From Solimonas fluminis (lineage in GTDB: Bacteria > Pseudomonadota > Gammaproteobacteria > Nevskiales > Nevskiaceae): a DNA stretch of 64,000 nucleotides. Positions 1-8,152 of the stretch are shown one piece after another (position 1 is the first letter of the stretch; each line of letters begins with the position of its first letter). The notes below the pieces were generated by a model. The model saw only the letters and a program-made list of their open reading frames with translations. It did not search any database and was not told the origin of the DNA. Position numbers and translations under genes: made by a program. Where the stretch lies: positions 81,373-145,372 of the forward strand of contig NZ_PSNW01000007.1 of NCBI RefSeq assembly GCF_002930645.1, in the 5' to 3' direction.

Positions 1-1
1 C

Positions 2-979
2 CTCGGCGAGAAGGTCGGCTGGCACTGGGGCTTCGGCGCCGCCGGCATTTTCATGACGCTGGGCCTGGTGCAGTACCGCCTGCGCCTGCCGCTGCTGGAA
101 GGCGCGGGCGCCGCCCCCGGTACTGCGGACGCCGCACGCCGCCGGCGCGACGCCGGCCTGGCGCTCGCCGGCCTGGCGCTGGTCGCGGTGGTGGTGGCCT
201 TCGGCCTGGCCGGGCAGTTGGCGGTCGACGCGGTGCGCCTGTCGCAGTACACCGCCGTGGCCATCACCATCATCGCCGTGGCCTTCATCCTCGGCGTGCT
301 GCTGTTCGGCGGGCTGGACTCGGGCGAGCGCCGCCGGGTCGGCGCCATTGCCATCCTGTTCGTGGCCGCCGCGGTGTTCTGGTCCGGCTTCGAGCAGGCC
401 GGCTCGTCCTTCAACCTGTTCGCCCAGGCGCATACGGATCGCGTGTTCTTCGGCTGGGAGTTCCCGGCCTCCTGGCTGCAGTCGCTCAACCCGCTGCTGA
501 TCATCCTGCTGACGCCGTTCTTCGCCGCGCTGTGGATCAACCTGGGGCGGCGCAATCTCAATCCTTCCGTGCCGGCCAAGTTCGTGCTGGCATTGGCGCA
601 GCTCGCCATCGGCTTCCTGGTGCTGTATTTCGCCTCGCTCTATGTGGTGCGCGGCGAGAAGGTGCTGCCGACCTGGCTGCTGCTGACCTACCTGTTCCAC
701 ACCGCCGGCGAGCTCTGCCTGTCGCCGGTGGGCCTGTCGGCGGTGACGCAGTTGGCGCCCAAGCGCTACCTGGGCCAGATGATGGGCGTATGGTTCATGG
801 CGGCTTCGCTGGGCTACGTCATCGCCGGCCTGCTGGCCGGCGAACTGTCCGGCGAGGACGCCGTGGCGCAGATGCCCGCGCGCTTCATGCAGGTGACGCT
901 GTTCGCGGGCGGCGCGGCGGTCCTGCTGCTGCTGGCGACGCCGGGCGTGAAGAAGCTGATCGGCAGCGGCAAGGACTAG
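2..979 (+). CDS. POT/PTR2 proton-coupled peptide transporter, C-terminal part
   Basis: The reading frame is open from the window edge, so this is the 3' part of a longer gene; the first in-frame ATG at 53 is internal. The product has many hydrophobic segments. It carries the POT-family motif around FEQAGSSFNLFA followed by WLQSLNPLLIILLTPFFA, which marks the seventh-eighth membrane helices of proton-driven di/tripeptide transporters. It ends with a short basic tail. The missing N-terminal half should hold the ExxER proton-coupling motif, which cannot be checked here. It is followed by a strong bidirectional hairpin. Substrate is inferred from family only. Confidence 0.9.
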   Translation, partial: LGEKVGWHWGFGAAGIFMTLGLVQYRLRLPLLEGAGAAPGTADAARRRRDAGLALAGLALVAVVVAFGLAGQLAVDAVRLSQYTAVAITIIAVAFILGVLLFGGLDSGERRRVGAIAILFVAAAVFWSGFEQAGSSFNLFAQAHTDRVFFGWEFPASWLQSLNPLLIILLTPFFAALWINLGRRNLNPSVPAKFVLALAQLAIGFLVLYFASLYVVRGEKVLPTWLLLTYLFHTAGELCLSPVGLSAVTQLAPKRYLGQMMGVWFMAASLGYVIAGLLAGELSGEDAVAQMPARFMQVTLFAGGAAVLLLLATPGVKKLIGSGKD

Positions 980-994
980 CGCCTTGCCGTGCCT

Positions 995-1032
995 CCACGA
1001 AAAAGGCCGCCCGCGGGCGGCCTTTTTCGTGG
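995..1032. terminator. Bidirectional intrinsic terminator
   Basis: The 38 bases form a near-complete palindrome (CCACGAAAAAGG at one end, CCTTTTTCGTGG at the other) with a GGCCGCC/GGGCGGCC core flanked by A5 and T5. It lies between the convergent peptide transporter and the YdbL-like gene and can terminate both. Confidence 0.9.
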
Positions 1033-1043
1033 AGCGACCGTGC

Positions 1044-1640
1044 CTAGCGCTGCTTCCAGGTCCCGTTGGCGTCCTGGTACCACCAGCCGGGGGCGGCCTT
1101 GGCGATCCAGCGCTGCGCGAACACGGCGCGGATGTCCTTCTCCCACTGCGGCTGCTTGTTGGCGGTGGCGATCTCGCGGTACAGCGCCGTGCGGTCGGCG
1201 TTCTCGTTGCCGATCAGGTTGCGCGCGGCGGTGCGCTGCGCCAGCGGCACCTCGCGCACGGCCAGGAAGCCGTCGTTGGTCAGGCCGATCGCGCCGGAAT
1301 CCAGGAAGGGCTTGAGCTCGCCGAAACGGTTCTCCATCTGCGCCTTGAGATGCGTGATCTCCGGCGAGGACACGTCGATGTTCGGCTCCTGCGCGGCGGC
1401 CGGCGGCACCACCAAGTCCAGCAGGCCGACCAGCAGGCGCGGCAGGTCCAGGCTGGAGGTGGGGGCGGGCGCGGAGTCCGGCGCCGGGGCGGGAGCGGCG
1501 GGCTGCTGGCCCCAGACGTCGTCGATGATGCGGTCGGCGGCCTTCTCGGCCGCGGCGGCGGGGAAGTAGACGTTGATCGTGACGCAGGCCGCCAAGCTGA
1601 GGGCGGCGGTGGCCAGGGTTGCGGAAAGCCAGCGGGTCAT
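1044..1640 (-). CDS. YdbL-like DUF1318 lipoprotein (possible YnbE-YdbL fusion)
   Basis: The 198-residue product starts at the ATG preceded by AGGAGA, not at the upstream in-frame start. Residues 1-19 are a lipoprotein signal ending in the lipobox L16-A-A-C19. The C-terminal half (around NADRTALYREIA and GWWYQDANGTW) matches DUF1318/YdbL. The segment just after the lipidated cysteine (VTINVYF...EKAADRIIDDV) resembles, from memory, the lipoprotein YnbE, which in E. coli is separate. A Pro/Ala-rich linker joins the two parts. It lies 84 bases downstream of the YdbH-like gene, so it probably works with it in lipid traffic between the membranes. The fusion reading is inference. Confidence 0.8.
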   Translation of the reverse strand: MTRWLSATLATAALSLAACVTINVYFPAAAAEKAADRIIDDVWGQQPAAPAPAPDSAPAPTSSLDLPRLLVGLLDLVVPPAAAQEPNIDVSSPEITHLKAQMENRFGELKPFLDSGAIGLTNDGFLAVREVPLAQRTAARNLIGNENADRTALYREIATANKQPQWEKDIRAVFAQRWIAKAAPGWWYQDANGTWKQR

Positions 1641-1724
1641 GTCAGGTCTCCTAGGGGTGTCTTTTGCGCGAAGTATAGGCCCGGCCACTGAACCGGTGAT
1701 GAAAAAGGCGTGACTCGGGCTGCC

Positions 1725-3551
1725 TCAACGCACTTCGGCCTTTTCGGCCGCCATCGCCGCCTTGAGCTGCGCCAGGAAGGTGTCCCAGCCGACCCGTCGC
1801 GAGTAGCCGACCACGTCGATGCGCGGCAGCAGGCGGCCCTTGACCAGGACATAGCCGCCGTTCCGGGAGGGCTCCAGGCCATCCATGATGCACACGCCGT
1901 TGTCGAGCCGGCAGCTCCAGCCGATGCGGTCGTAGGCAAAGTCCTCGAACACGCGCAGCGCGCTGCGCTTGAGCAGGCCGGCCGGCCCGCCGCCGGCGCG
2001 GGAGATGCTGTCGATGGCGCGCTGCGAGATGCGGTGGCGCGAGCGGTCGTCCGCCGGCGTATAGAGGCGCGCGTCCATCGCCACCGGACGCCAGCCCAGC
2101 AGGCGCAGTCCGCTGATGTCGCCGTGGAGGCGGCCTTCGATGCGCCCGAAGGAGAAGGCGCTGGTGACCTGCTGCAGGTCCAGGTTGCGCAGGCGCAGGT
2201 CCGCCGCCACCCGCGGCAGCACGCTGAAGGGCTGGATCACGCGCAGGTCGCCGATGCGGATGTCGCCGTCGAAGGCACGGGCCGTCAGCGCGCCGTCCAG
2301 CGACAGCAGGTCGTTCTCCAGCTTCACGCCGGGCAGGCGGCCGGACAGCGTGCCGCTGAACTCGGGCCAGCCGAAGGCGCGGCACAGCCGCGCCAGCTCG
2401 ATGGGCTCGATGTCGGCGTCGAAGGCGGCGGCCATGCCGGGCCGGCCGGCGCCGCGCAGGTCCAGCTGGCGCACGTTGAGCGCGCCGCCCAGCAGGCCCA
2501 GGCGCAGCGGCGCCAATAGCCGGAAATCGCGCGCGCCGGCCTGGTATTGCATCTGCCCGGGCGCGCTGGCGAGCTTGCCCACCCGCAGGGCCTGCCACCC
2601 CAGGGCGGCGGGTGCCGCGGCGGCGGCGTCCGCGGTCCAGGCCAGCGCGCCCTCCAGGCCCTCGGCCGCCAGCCCCAGGCGGGCCAGGGCGACCCCGGCA
2701 CCGCGCAGCCGCAGCGCCAGCGCCTGCGGCGCTCCCGCCCGCAACTCGATGCGCCCCTGCATCTGCCCGCTGGCCACGACATCGGCCATGCGGGAACCGG
2801 CCAGGAAGGGCTTGGCGTAGATTTCCGTGGCCGGCGCGAGATCCAGAGCCTCGATGTCGGCCACGGCGTCCAGCCCGGCACGGCCTTCGCGCAGCCGCAG
2901 TACGCCATTCATTCCCAGCCGGCCGATGCCGGGCTGTTCCAGCTGCAGCGATTCCAGGTCCAGCCGCCCGGCGGCGGCCTGCCACTGCCAGCGCGCCTGC
3001 GCCTGCAGGGGATGGGAGGAGAAGTCGGCATACACCGGATCGGCATAGCCCTGCCCCGCGGTCAGCCTCAGCCCGGTCTGGCCCTGCAGGCGGCCGGACT
3101 GCATGCGCAGGTCGGCATCGGCGGCGAAGGCGAGCTTTTCGGCGATGAAGCGCTCGGCGGCGTCCTGCCCGCTGATCTCGCCCTGCAGCTGCGGCAGTTG
3201 CAGGCGCCAGTCGCCCGCACTGTGCGCGGACAGGTTGAAGCGGGCTTGCAGGCTGCCCAGCTTCGCGGAAGACAGGGCCAGGCGGCCATCGCGGCAGGCC
3301 AGCGCGCCGCCCTCGCCCCGGCCCACCCGGCAGGCAGCCTGCAGCTTTTCCAGCGGCGGCAGGGCCTTGCCCTGGGCCCGGGCGATGCTGGCGGACAGTT
3401 GCCCGGTGGCGTCCAGGCGCGCGCGCAGCCCCTCGGCCTTCCAGCCCGCGCCCTCGATGCGGCCGATGCCGAGGCTCAGCTCCGCGGCAGCCGCCCAGGC
3501 GGGCCATAGCGAGGAGAAAAGCAGCAATGTCGTCAGCCGTGGCAGGCGCAT
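1725..3551 (-). CDS. YdbH-like AsmA-type intermembrane lipid transport protein
   Basis: The 608-residue product begins with a Sec signal or N-terminal anchor (about residues 1-22, ending AWAAAA). The rest is a long beta-rich repetitive body typical of AsmA/TamB/YdbH bridge proteins. The C-terminal region (SISRAGGG, LLKRSALRVFEDFAYDRIG, NGGYVLVKG) resembles the end of YdbH. It is shorter than E. coli YdbH (about 880 residues). E. coli YdbH works with YnbE and YdbL in moving phospholipid to the outer membrane; here the next gene is a YdbL-like lipoprotein, which supports the assignment. There is no room for a separate ynbE between them. Confidence 0.7.
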   Translation of the reverse strand: MRLPRLTTLLLFSSLWPAWAAAAELSLGIGRIEGAGWKAEGLRARLDATGQLSASIARAQGKALPPLEKLQAACRVGRGEGGALACRDGRLALSSAKLGSLQARFNLSAHSAGDWRLQLPQLQGEISGQDAAERFIAEKLAFAADADLRMQSGRLQGQTGLRLTAGQGYADPVYADFSSHPLQAQARWQWQAAAGRLDLESLQLEQPGIGRLGMNGVLRLREGRAGLDAVADIEALDLAPATEIYAKPFLAGSRMADVVASGQMQGRIELRAGAPQALALRLRGAGVALARLGLAAEGLEGALAWTADAAAAAPAALGWQALRVGKLASAPGQMQYQAGARDFRLLAPLRLGLLGGALNVRQLDLRGAGRPGMAAAFDADIEPIELARLCRAFGWPEFSGTLSGRLPGVKLENDLLSLDGALTARAFDGDIRIGDLRVIQPFSVLPRVAADLRLRNLDLQQVTSAFSFGRIEGRLHGDISGLRLLGWRPVAMDARLYTPADDRSRHRISQRAIDSISRAGGGPAGLLKRSALRVFEDFAYDRIGWSCRLDNGVCIMDGLEPSRNGGYVLVKGRLLPRIDVVGYSRRVGWDTFLAQLKAAMAAEKAEVR

Positions 3552-3644
3552 GGGCGAATGATGTCACGCGGGCAGGCGTGATTTCGACCGCACCGCGCGA
3601 CGGTCGTTAGCGATAGACTTCCCAAAAAAGAAGCATGGGGAGCG

Positions 3645-5414
3645 ATGGATACCCGGACCATCCTGGCGCAAACACCCTTGTTCTCGAGGCTGCAGCCCGA
3701 GGCGCTGGACGCGCTGTCCGCGCACACCGAACTGCTCGGCATCCGCAGCGGCAGCCTGCTGTTCGAGCAGGGCGAGGCGGCGGATTCGGTCTACATCGTC
3801 AGCACCGGCCGCCTGCGTGCGGTGAACAAGGACGGCACCGTCCTGGGCGACATCGGCCACCATGAGCCGATCGGCGAGATCGGCGTGATCTCCGGCGAGA
3901 CCCGCAGCGTCTCGGTCTACGCCGTCCGCGACAGCATCCTGCTGCGCATCCCGCGCGAGGACCTCTATGCGGTGATCGAGAACTACCCTGGCGCGATGAT
4001 CGAGATGACGCGCGTCATCATCCATCGCCTGCGCCAGAACCAGCACTCCCAGCAGCTGGCCGCCGTGCGCAGCGTGCGCAGCTTCGCCGTGGTGCCCGCC
4101 GTGGGCGACGCGGACGCGGCCGCGGTGGCCGCCGGCCTGCGCGATGCCCTGGCGGCCCACTACCCGGTGCGCCTGGTGGATTCGGTGCTCTGCGACGGCG
4201 AGCTGGGGCCGGGCGCCACGCTGTCGCACGATCCGGACACCAACGGCCGCCTGATCGAGTTCCTCGACCGCATCGAGTGCGAGCAGCGCTACCTGGTGTA
4301 CCTGGCCAACCGCGACGCCGACGCCTGGGCGCAGCGCTGCATGCGGCAGGCCGACCGCATCCTGATGGTGGTGAGCAGCCGCTCCTATCCGCACCTGAGC
4401 GCCATGCTCGACGAGCTGCGCCAGAGCGGCACGCGCGCCCCGGTGGAGATCGTGATGCTGCGCCCCGAGGGCGAAGACCCGGAGCACATCCTCAAGTGGC
4501 GCGAGCTGTGCAAGGCCCGGGCCCACTACTACCTGCGCCCCGGCAGCCGCTCCGACTACGAATCGCTGGCGCGCCAGCTCAGCGGCCGCGGCATCGGCGT
4601 GGTGCTGGGCGGCGGCGGCGCACGAGGCTTCGCGCATATTGGCCTGATCCGCGCGCTGCGCGAACTGGACATCCCGGTGGACGCCGCCGGCGGCTCCAGC
4701 ATGGGCGCCTTCTTCGCCGCGCTGACCGCCTGCGGCTACACGCACGAGGAGATGCTGCATATCGCGCGCGAGACCTTCGTGCAGCACAACTACCTCAACG
4801 ACTACCTGTTCCCCAGCGTGGCGCTGATCCGCGGACGCAAGTTCTCGCGGCGCCTGCACGAGCTGTTCGAGGAGCGCCGCATCGAGTCGCTGCGCACGCC
4901 CTACTTCTGCGTCAGCACCAACCTGACGCGCGGCCGCGCCATGGTCCATGACCATGGTCCGCTGCACCTCTGGGTGGCCACCAGCATGTGCGTGCCGGGC
5001 GTGGCGCCGCCGGTGGCCTGGAACGGCGACCTGCTGGCCGACGGCTCGGTGATCAACAGCCTGCCCACCGACGTGATGCAGGCCTGGGGCCGCGGCCCCA
5101 TCGTGGCCTCCGACGTCAGCACCGAGGGCGGTATCTCCGCACCCGGCGTGGTCGGGCCGGATCCGGAGGCCCTGTTCAAGTTCAAGAAGGAAGACGAGCG
5201 CCCGGGCCTGTTCGCGATCGTGTTCCGCACCGCCACGCTGACCAGCGAAAGCGGCACGGCGCAGCGCGCCTCCCGCGCCGACGCCTATGTGCGCATGCCG
5301 GTCAGCGGCGTGGCGCTGTTCGACTGGAAGAAGCTGGACCAGGTGGTGGAGCGCGGCTACCAGCACGCGCTGGAGAAGCTGACGGCGGTTCGCGACCAGC
5401 TGCTGAAGAGCTGA
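3645..5414 (+). CDS. Patatin-like phospholipase with N-terminal cyclic-nucleotide-binding domain (NTE family)
   Basis: The 589-residue protein opens with a cNMP-binding-type beta-barrel (about residues 8-125). A middle region (about 140-300) of the sort found in NTE-type proteins follows. The patatin domain starts at about residue 318 with the oxyanion loop GGGGARGFAHIG. The nucleophile is S352 in G-S-S-M-G and the dyad aspartate is D466 in ADGS. It is predicted to hydrolyse phospholipids or lysophospholipids at the membrane, perhaps gated by ligand binding to the barrel. It is transcribed divergently from the YdbH-like gene with 93 bases between. The ligand is unknown; bacterial relatives do not always bind cAMP. 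Confidence 0.9.
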   Translation: MDTRTILAQTPLFSRLQPEALDALSAHTELLGIRSGSLLFEQGEAADSVYIVSTGRLRAVNKDGTVLGDIGHHEPIGEIGVISGETRSVSVYAVRDSILLRIPREDLYAVIENYPGAMIEMTRVIIHRLRQNQHSQQLAAVRSVRSFAVVPAVGDADAAAVAAGLRDALAAHYPVRLVDSVLCDGELGPGATLSHDPDTNGRLIEFLDRIECEQRYLVYLANRDADAWAQRCMRQADRILMVVSSRSYPHLSAMLDELRQSGTRAPVEIVMLRPEGEDPEHILKWRELCKARAHYYLRPGSRSDYESLARQLSGRGIGVVLGGGGARGFAHIGLIRALRELDIPVDAAGGSSMGAFFAALTACGYTHEEMLHIARETFVQHNYLNDYLFPSVALIRGRKFSRRLHELFEERRIESLRTPYFCVSTNLTRGRAMVHDHGPLHLWVATSMCVPGVAPPVAWNGDLLADGSVINSLPTDVMQAWGRGPIVASDVSTEGGISAPGVVGPDPEALFKFKKEDERPGLFAIVFRTATLTSESGTAQRASRADAYVRMPVSGVALFDWKKLDQVVERGYQHALEKLTAVRDQLLKS

Positions 5415-5459
5415 CCCCGCCTTCCTCCCCCGCGCCCGTAGCAGAGGGCAAAGGTCCGC

Positions 5460-6209
5460 TCAGAGCAGGATTTCCCGCTCGCGCAGGTCCCTCAGGATCG
5501 CCGCGCCCTGCTCCACCACCGCCTGCGGCTGCGGATGCCCCATTTCGCCGGCCAGCTGCAGCAGCAGTTCGCGCGCCGCGACGCCGGGCCGCTCCTCGAT
5601 CAGCTGCAGCAGGCGCGCGGTCACGGCATTGGTTTCCATGAAGCGGACCTGGTCGGCCCGGTTGCGCCACACCAGCAGGTAGACCGGCTGCCCCGACGGC
5701 TGCTGCGGCTGGAAGTCCGCGGCAATCCGGTGCACCGGCCAGTCATAGGCCAGGGACCAGGCCAGGGGCGACAGGCAGGGCGCGCCGGCCAGTTCGTCGC
5801 TTCCCGCGGAGGCGGCCGGCTCGCCGATCTCCTCCTCCGCCACGTCCAGCGCCAGCTCCACCCACTCGTAGTGCGCCAGCTCGCGCAGGAAGGGCGGATC
5901 GTCCGGGTGCTCGCCGCGCTCCTCCTCGAGATAGCGCAGGAACTCCGCGGCGATCTGGTGGAACTGCGGCGACTCGCAGCGATGGCGCGCATAGAAGTCG
6001 CGTACGCGCGCATGCCAGGCGGCATCGGGCGAAATGGCGCGCAGTACCGGGAAGGCGCTGGCCAGGCAATCCTCGATGTTGTTGTAGAACAGATCGCGGT
6101 AGATCTGCAGGCGCCGTTCCTCGATGCCGGGCGGCGCGGCCTGGGCCTGCGGATCGCGCAGGTGGGCGGCGAACTGCCTCTGCAGGCGCTGGAAGGGCGC
6201 CTCAGCCAT
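5460..6209 (-). CDS. hvfC: DUF2063 HvfC/BufC-type partner of a DUF692 enzyme
   Basis: The 249-residue protein starts at the ATG just inside the 3' end of the DUF692 gene; the two overlap by 8 bases, a sign of translational coupling. The N-terminal part (residues about 8-95, [14 protein letters not shown]... and [21 protein letters not shown]) is the DUF2063 helical domain. The C-terminal half ([12 protein letters not shown]...LQLIEERPG) is a small winged-helix-like region. In characterised RiPP systems this partner binds the precursor and is needed by the DUF692 enzyme for modification. The older label 'DNA-binding domain-containing' is likely misleading in this context. Confidence 0.88.
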   Translation of the reverse strand: MAEAPFQRLQRQFAAHLRDPQAQAAPPGIEERRLQIYRDLFYNNIEDCLASAFPVLRAISPDAAWHARVRDFYARHRCESPQFHQIAAEFLRYLEEERGEHPDDPPFLRELAHYEWVELALDVAEEEIGEPAASAGSDELAGAPCLSPLAWSLAYDWPVHRIAADFQPQQPSGQPVYLLVWRNRADQVRFMETNAVTARLLQLIEERPGVAARELLLQLAGEMGHPQPQAVVEQGAAILRDLREREILL

Positions 6210-7062
6210 GGGCCCGCTTCCGCGGCGCGGCGTGGCGCAGCTGCAGGGCATTGATCTGGCGGATCTCGCGCATCAGCTCCGGCAGCGGCGGGATGTTGAA
6301 GTCGCGCTCCAGCAGGGTCGGCACCGGGCCGAGGCGCGCATAGGCGCGCTCCAGCAGGGACCAGACCGGGTCGATCACGTCGGCACCGTGGGTATCCACG
6401 CGCAGGTCCTCGGCTTCCTCGTAGTGCCCGGCCACGTGGATGTAGCGCACGCGCGCGGCCGGCAGGCCGTCGAGGAAGGCCGCGGGGTCGTAACGATGGT
6501 TGATGCTGTTGACGTAGATGTTGTTGACGTCCAGCAGCAGGTCGCAGCCGGCACGGTCCAGCACGGCACGGATGAAATCCAGCTCGCTGATGTCGCCTGC
6601 ACTTGTGCCCAGCGCCAGGTAATAGCTCGCGTTCTCCAGCGCGATGCGCCGCTCCAGGATGTCCTGCACGCGCCGGACGCGCGCAGCGACGTACTCCACC
6701 GCCTCTTCGGTGAACGGAATCGGCATCAGGTCATAGAGGTGGCCGTCGTCCGAGCAGTACGTCAGGTGCTCGGTGTAGTCGGCGATGCCGTGAAGATCCA
6801 GAAAGGCCTTCAGGCGGCGAAGGAAATCCTCGTCCAGCGGCGCGGGGCTGCCGATCGACAGCGACAGGCCGTGGGTGACGAAGGGGAAGCGCTCCGTGTA
6901 TTCGCGGAACGCGCGGCCGTAGCGGCCGCCGATGTTCATCCAGTTCTCAGGCGTGGCCTCGAGGAAGCCGATCTCGCCGGGCGACTGGTCCGCGAGCGGG
7001 CCCAGCAGGGCCCGCCGCAGACCGAGTCCGGCGCCTCGCACCGCGGCGGTGACGGCGCTCAT
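6202..7062 (-). CDS. hvfB: DUF692 multinuclear non-heme iron oxidative enzyme (MNIO), HvfB/BufB type
   Basis: The 286-residue enzyme starts at MSAVTAAV; the open frame upstream is antisense reading of neighbouring repeats. It shows the DUF692 TIM-barrel hallmarks: [52 protein letters not shown] and DTHGADV, which carry the His/Asp/Asn/Glu iron ligands. MNIO enzymes use two or three irons and O2 to rewrite cysteine residues of a peptide. With an EGKCG-type precursor next to it, the expected chemistry is conversion of Cys to oxazolone/thioamide-type copper ligands, as reported for Haemophilus HvfA. That activity is inferred from family and context. Confidence 0.93.
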   Translation of the reverse strand: MSAVTAAVRGAGLGLRRALLGPLADQSPGEIGFLEATPENWMNIGGRYGRAFREYTERFPFVTHGLSLSIGSPAPLDEDFLRRLKAFLDLHGIADYTEHLTYCSDDGHLYDLMPIPFTEEAVEYVAARVRRVQDILERRIALENASYYLALGTSAGDISELDFIRAVLDRAGCDLLLDVNNIYVNSINHRYDPAAFLDGLPAARVRYIHVAGHYEEAEDLRVDTHGADVIDPVWSLLERAYARLGPVPTLLERDFNIPPLPELMREIRQINALQLRHAAPRKRAHG

Positions 7063-7096
7063 GCGCGCATCGGCCGGCGGCGCGGGCACCCCTGGC

Positions 7097-7414
7097 TCAC
7101 TTGGCCTTCTTCTCGCCGCACTTGCCCTCGCCGCACTTGCCTTCGTGCGCCTTCTTCTCTTCGGGCTTGGCGCCACCGCACTTGCCTTCGCCGCACTTGC
7201 CCTCGGCCTTCTTCTCGGCGGCCTTGGCGCCGCCGCACTTGCCTTCGCCACACTTGCCCTCGCCGCACTTGCCTTCACCGGCCTTGGCGTCGGCCAGCTG
7301 CATGTAGCCGCCGGACAGGTCCGTGGTCTTGAACACCGAAGCCTGCGCCGACAGGCCGGTCATGGCGAAGGCGGCGCCCAGGGCGATGGCGAGGGGTTTC
7401 TTGGTCTGACGCAT
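7097..7414 (-). CDS. hvfA: HvfA/BufA2-type RiPP precursor with seven EGKCG motifs
   Basis: The 105-residue protein has a strong AGGAGA ribosome site and a Sec signal (about residues 1-26, cleavage near AQA-S). The mature part is low complexity: seven EGKCG pentapeptides arranged 3+2+2, separated by Lys/Ala/Glu spacers ([19 protein letters not shown]). All seven cysteines of the protein are in these motifs and there are none elsewhere. This is the architecture of periplasmic copper-buffering peptides modified by DUF692 enzymes. It sits between DoxX and the DUF692 gene. Each cysteine is a candidate modification site. Confidence 0.92.
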   Translation of the reverse strand: MRQTKKPLAIALGAAFAMTGLSAQASVFKTTDLSGGYMQLADAKAGEGKCGEGKCGEGKCGGAKAAEKKAEGKCGEGKCGGAKPEEKKAHEGKCGEGKCGEKKAK

Positions 7415-7447
7415 GTTGCTTCTCCTGATGAGTGGCCGGAATGGCCA

Positions 7448-8071
7448 TTAATTGGTGGCCTGTACGGATACGAGGGCCGGATTGCCCTGGATGCGGCGGC
7501 GCAGCCACCCGTCCAGGCTCACATAGCGACCACCGCCGGTGAAGAACAGCGACAGCAGCATGATGAAGTAAGTTGCAGCGAACTCGATGCCGTTGTTGAG
7601 GATGACCAGCGAGCCGTACTCGGTCAAATGTTCGTAGTCGCCGTGCTCGCGCAGGATCGCCTTGGCCTCGGCCAGGCGTTCCAGCGCCAGCATGGTGCGC
7701 TCGGTCGCGAACGGCCCCATGCCCTCGGCGATGGCCAGCCAGCCATGCGGCAGGTGCACGGTGAAGATCGCCACCAGCATCGTCACCATCAACGGAATGC
7801 ACATCCAGCGCAAGCCCAGGCCCAGGACCAGGGCCACGGCCCCGGCCAGCTCCGTCGCCGTGGCCAGGAAGGCCATCAGTGTGGGGAAAGGCAGCCCCAG
7901 GCCGTACATCATGTCGCCGAACCATTGCACCGTGTCGGGGAAGTTCATGGCCTTCTGCATGCCGGCCATCCAGAACACCGGCGCCAGGTAGAGGCGCATC
8001 AGCAGCGGCGCCAGGTCCTCGGCGGCGCGGCTGCGGTCCAGCAGGTCCTGCGCGGCGATCAGCAGTTTCAT
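7448..8071 (-). CDS. DoxX-family membrane protein, first gene of the hvf operon
   Basis: The 207-residue protein starts at MKLLIAAQDLL; the upstream open frame is antisense to the AraC gene. It has the DoxX profile: an N-terminal stretch APLLMRLYLAPVFWMAGMQK and four hydrophobic helices, one with a TELAGAVALVLG segment. DoxX-type proteins recur beside DUF692/DUF2063 pairs in metal-stress operons (for example the gold-induced genes of Cupriavidus). Their role is uncertain and may be redox or quinone-linked. It is 33 bases upstream of the precursor gene on the same strand, so it is probably co-transcribed from the 81-base divergent gap. Confidence 0.88.
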   Translation of the reverse strand: MKLLIAAQDLLDRSRAAEDLAPLLMRLYLAPVFWMAGMQKAMNFPDTVQWFGDMMYGLGLPFPTLMAFLATATELAGAVALVLGLGLRWMCIPLMVTMLVAIFTVHLPHGWLAIAEGMGPFATERTMLALERLAEAKAILREHGDYEHLTEYGSLVILNNGIEFAATYFIMLLSLFFTGGGRYVSLDGWLRRRIQGNPALVSVQATN

Positions 8072-8152
8072 GTCCCGGCCCCATGTCGGTTTCGATGCTG
8101 GCAATGCTAGGCTCCTGCCCCAGCCCTGACTGTGCCCGGAAGTCCGCCGTTC
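8072..8152. promoter_or_regulatory. Divergent control region between hvf operon and AraC regulator
   Basis: These 81 bases separate the start codons of the DoxX gene (leftward) and the AraC gene (rightward) and must hold both promoters. A TAGCAT-like -10 for the leftward unit can be read around 8105-8110. No clear -35 or operator palindrome stands out. Confidence 0.5.

Noticed and set aside
7101..7307. CRISPR-like short tandem repeats
   Set aside because: The repeats are the codons of the EGKCG motifs in the RiPP precursor; unit lengths and spacers do not fit a CRISPR array.
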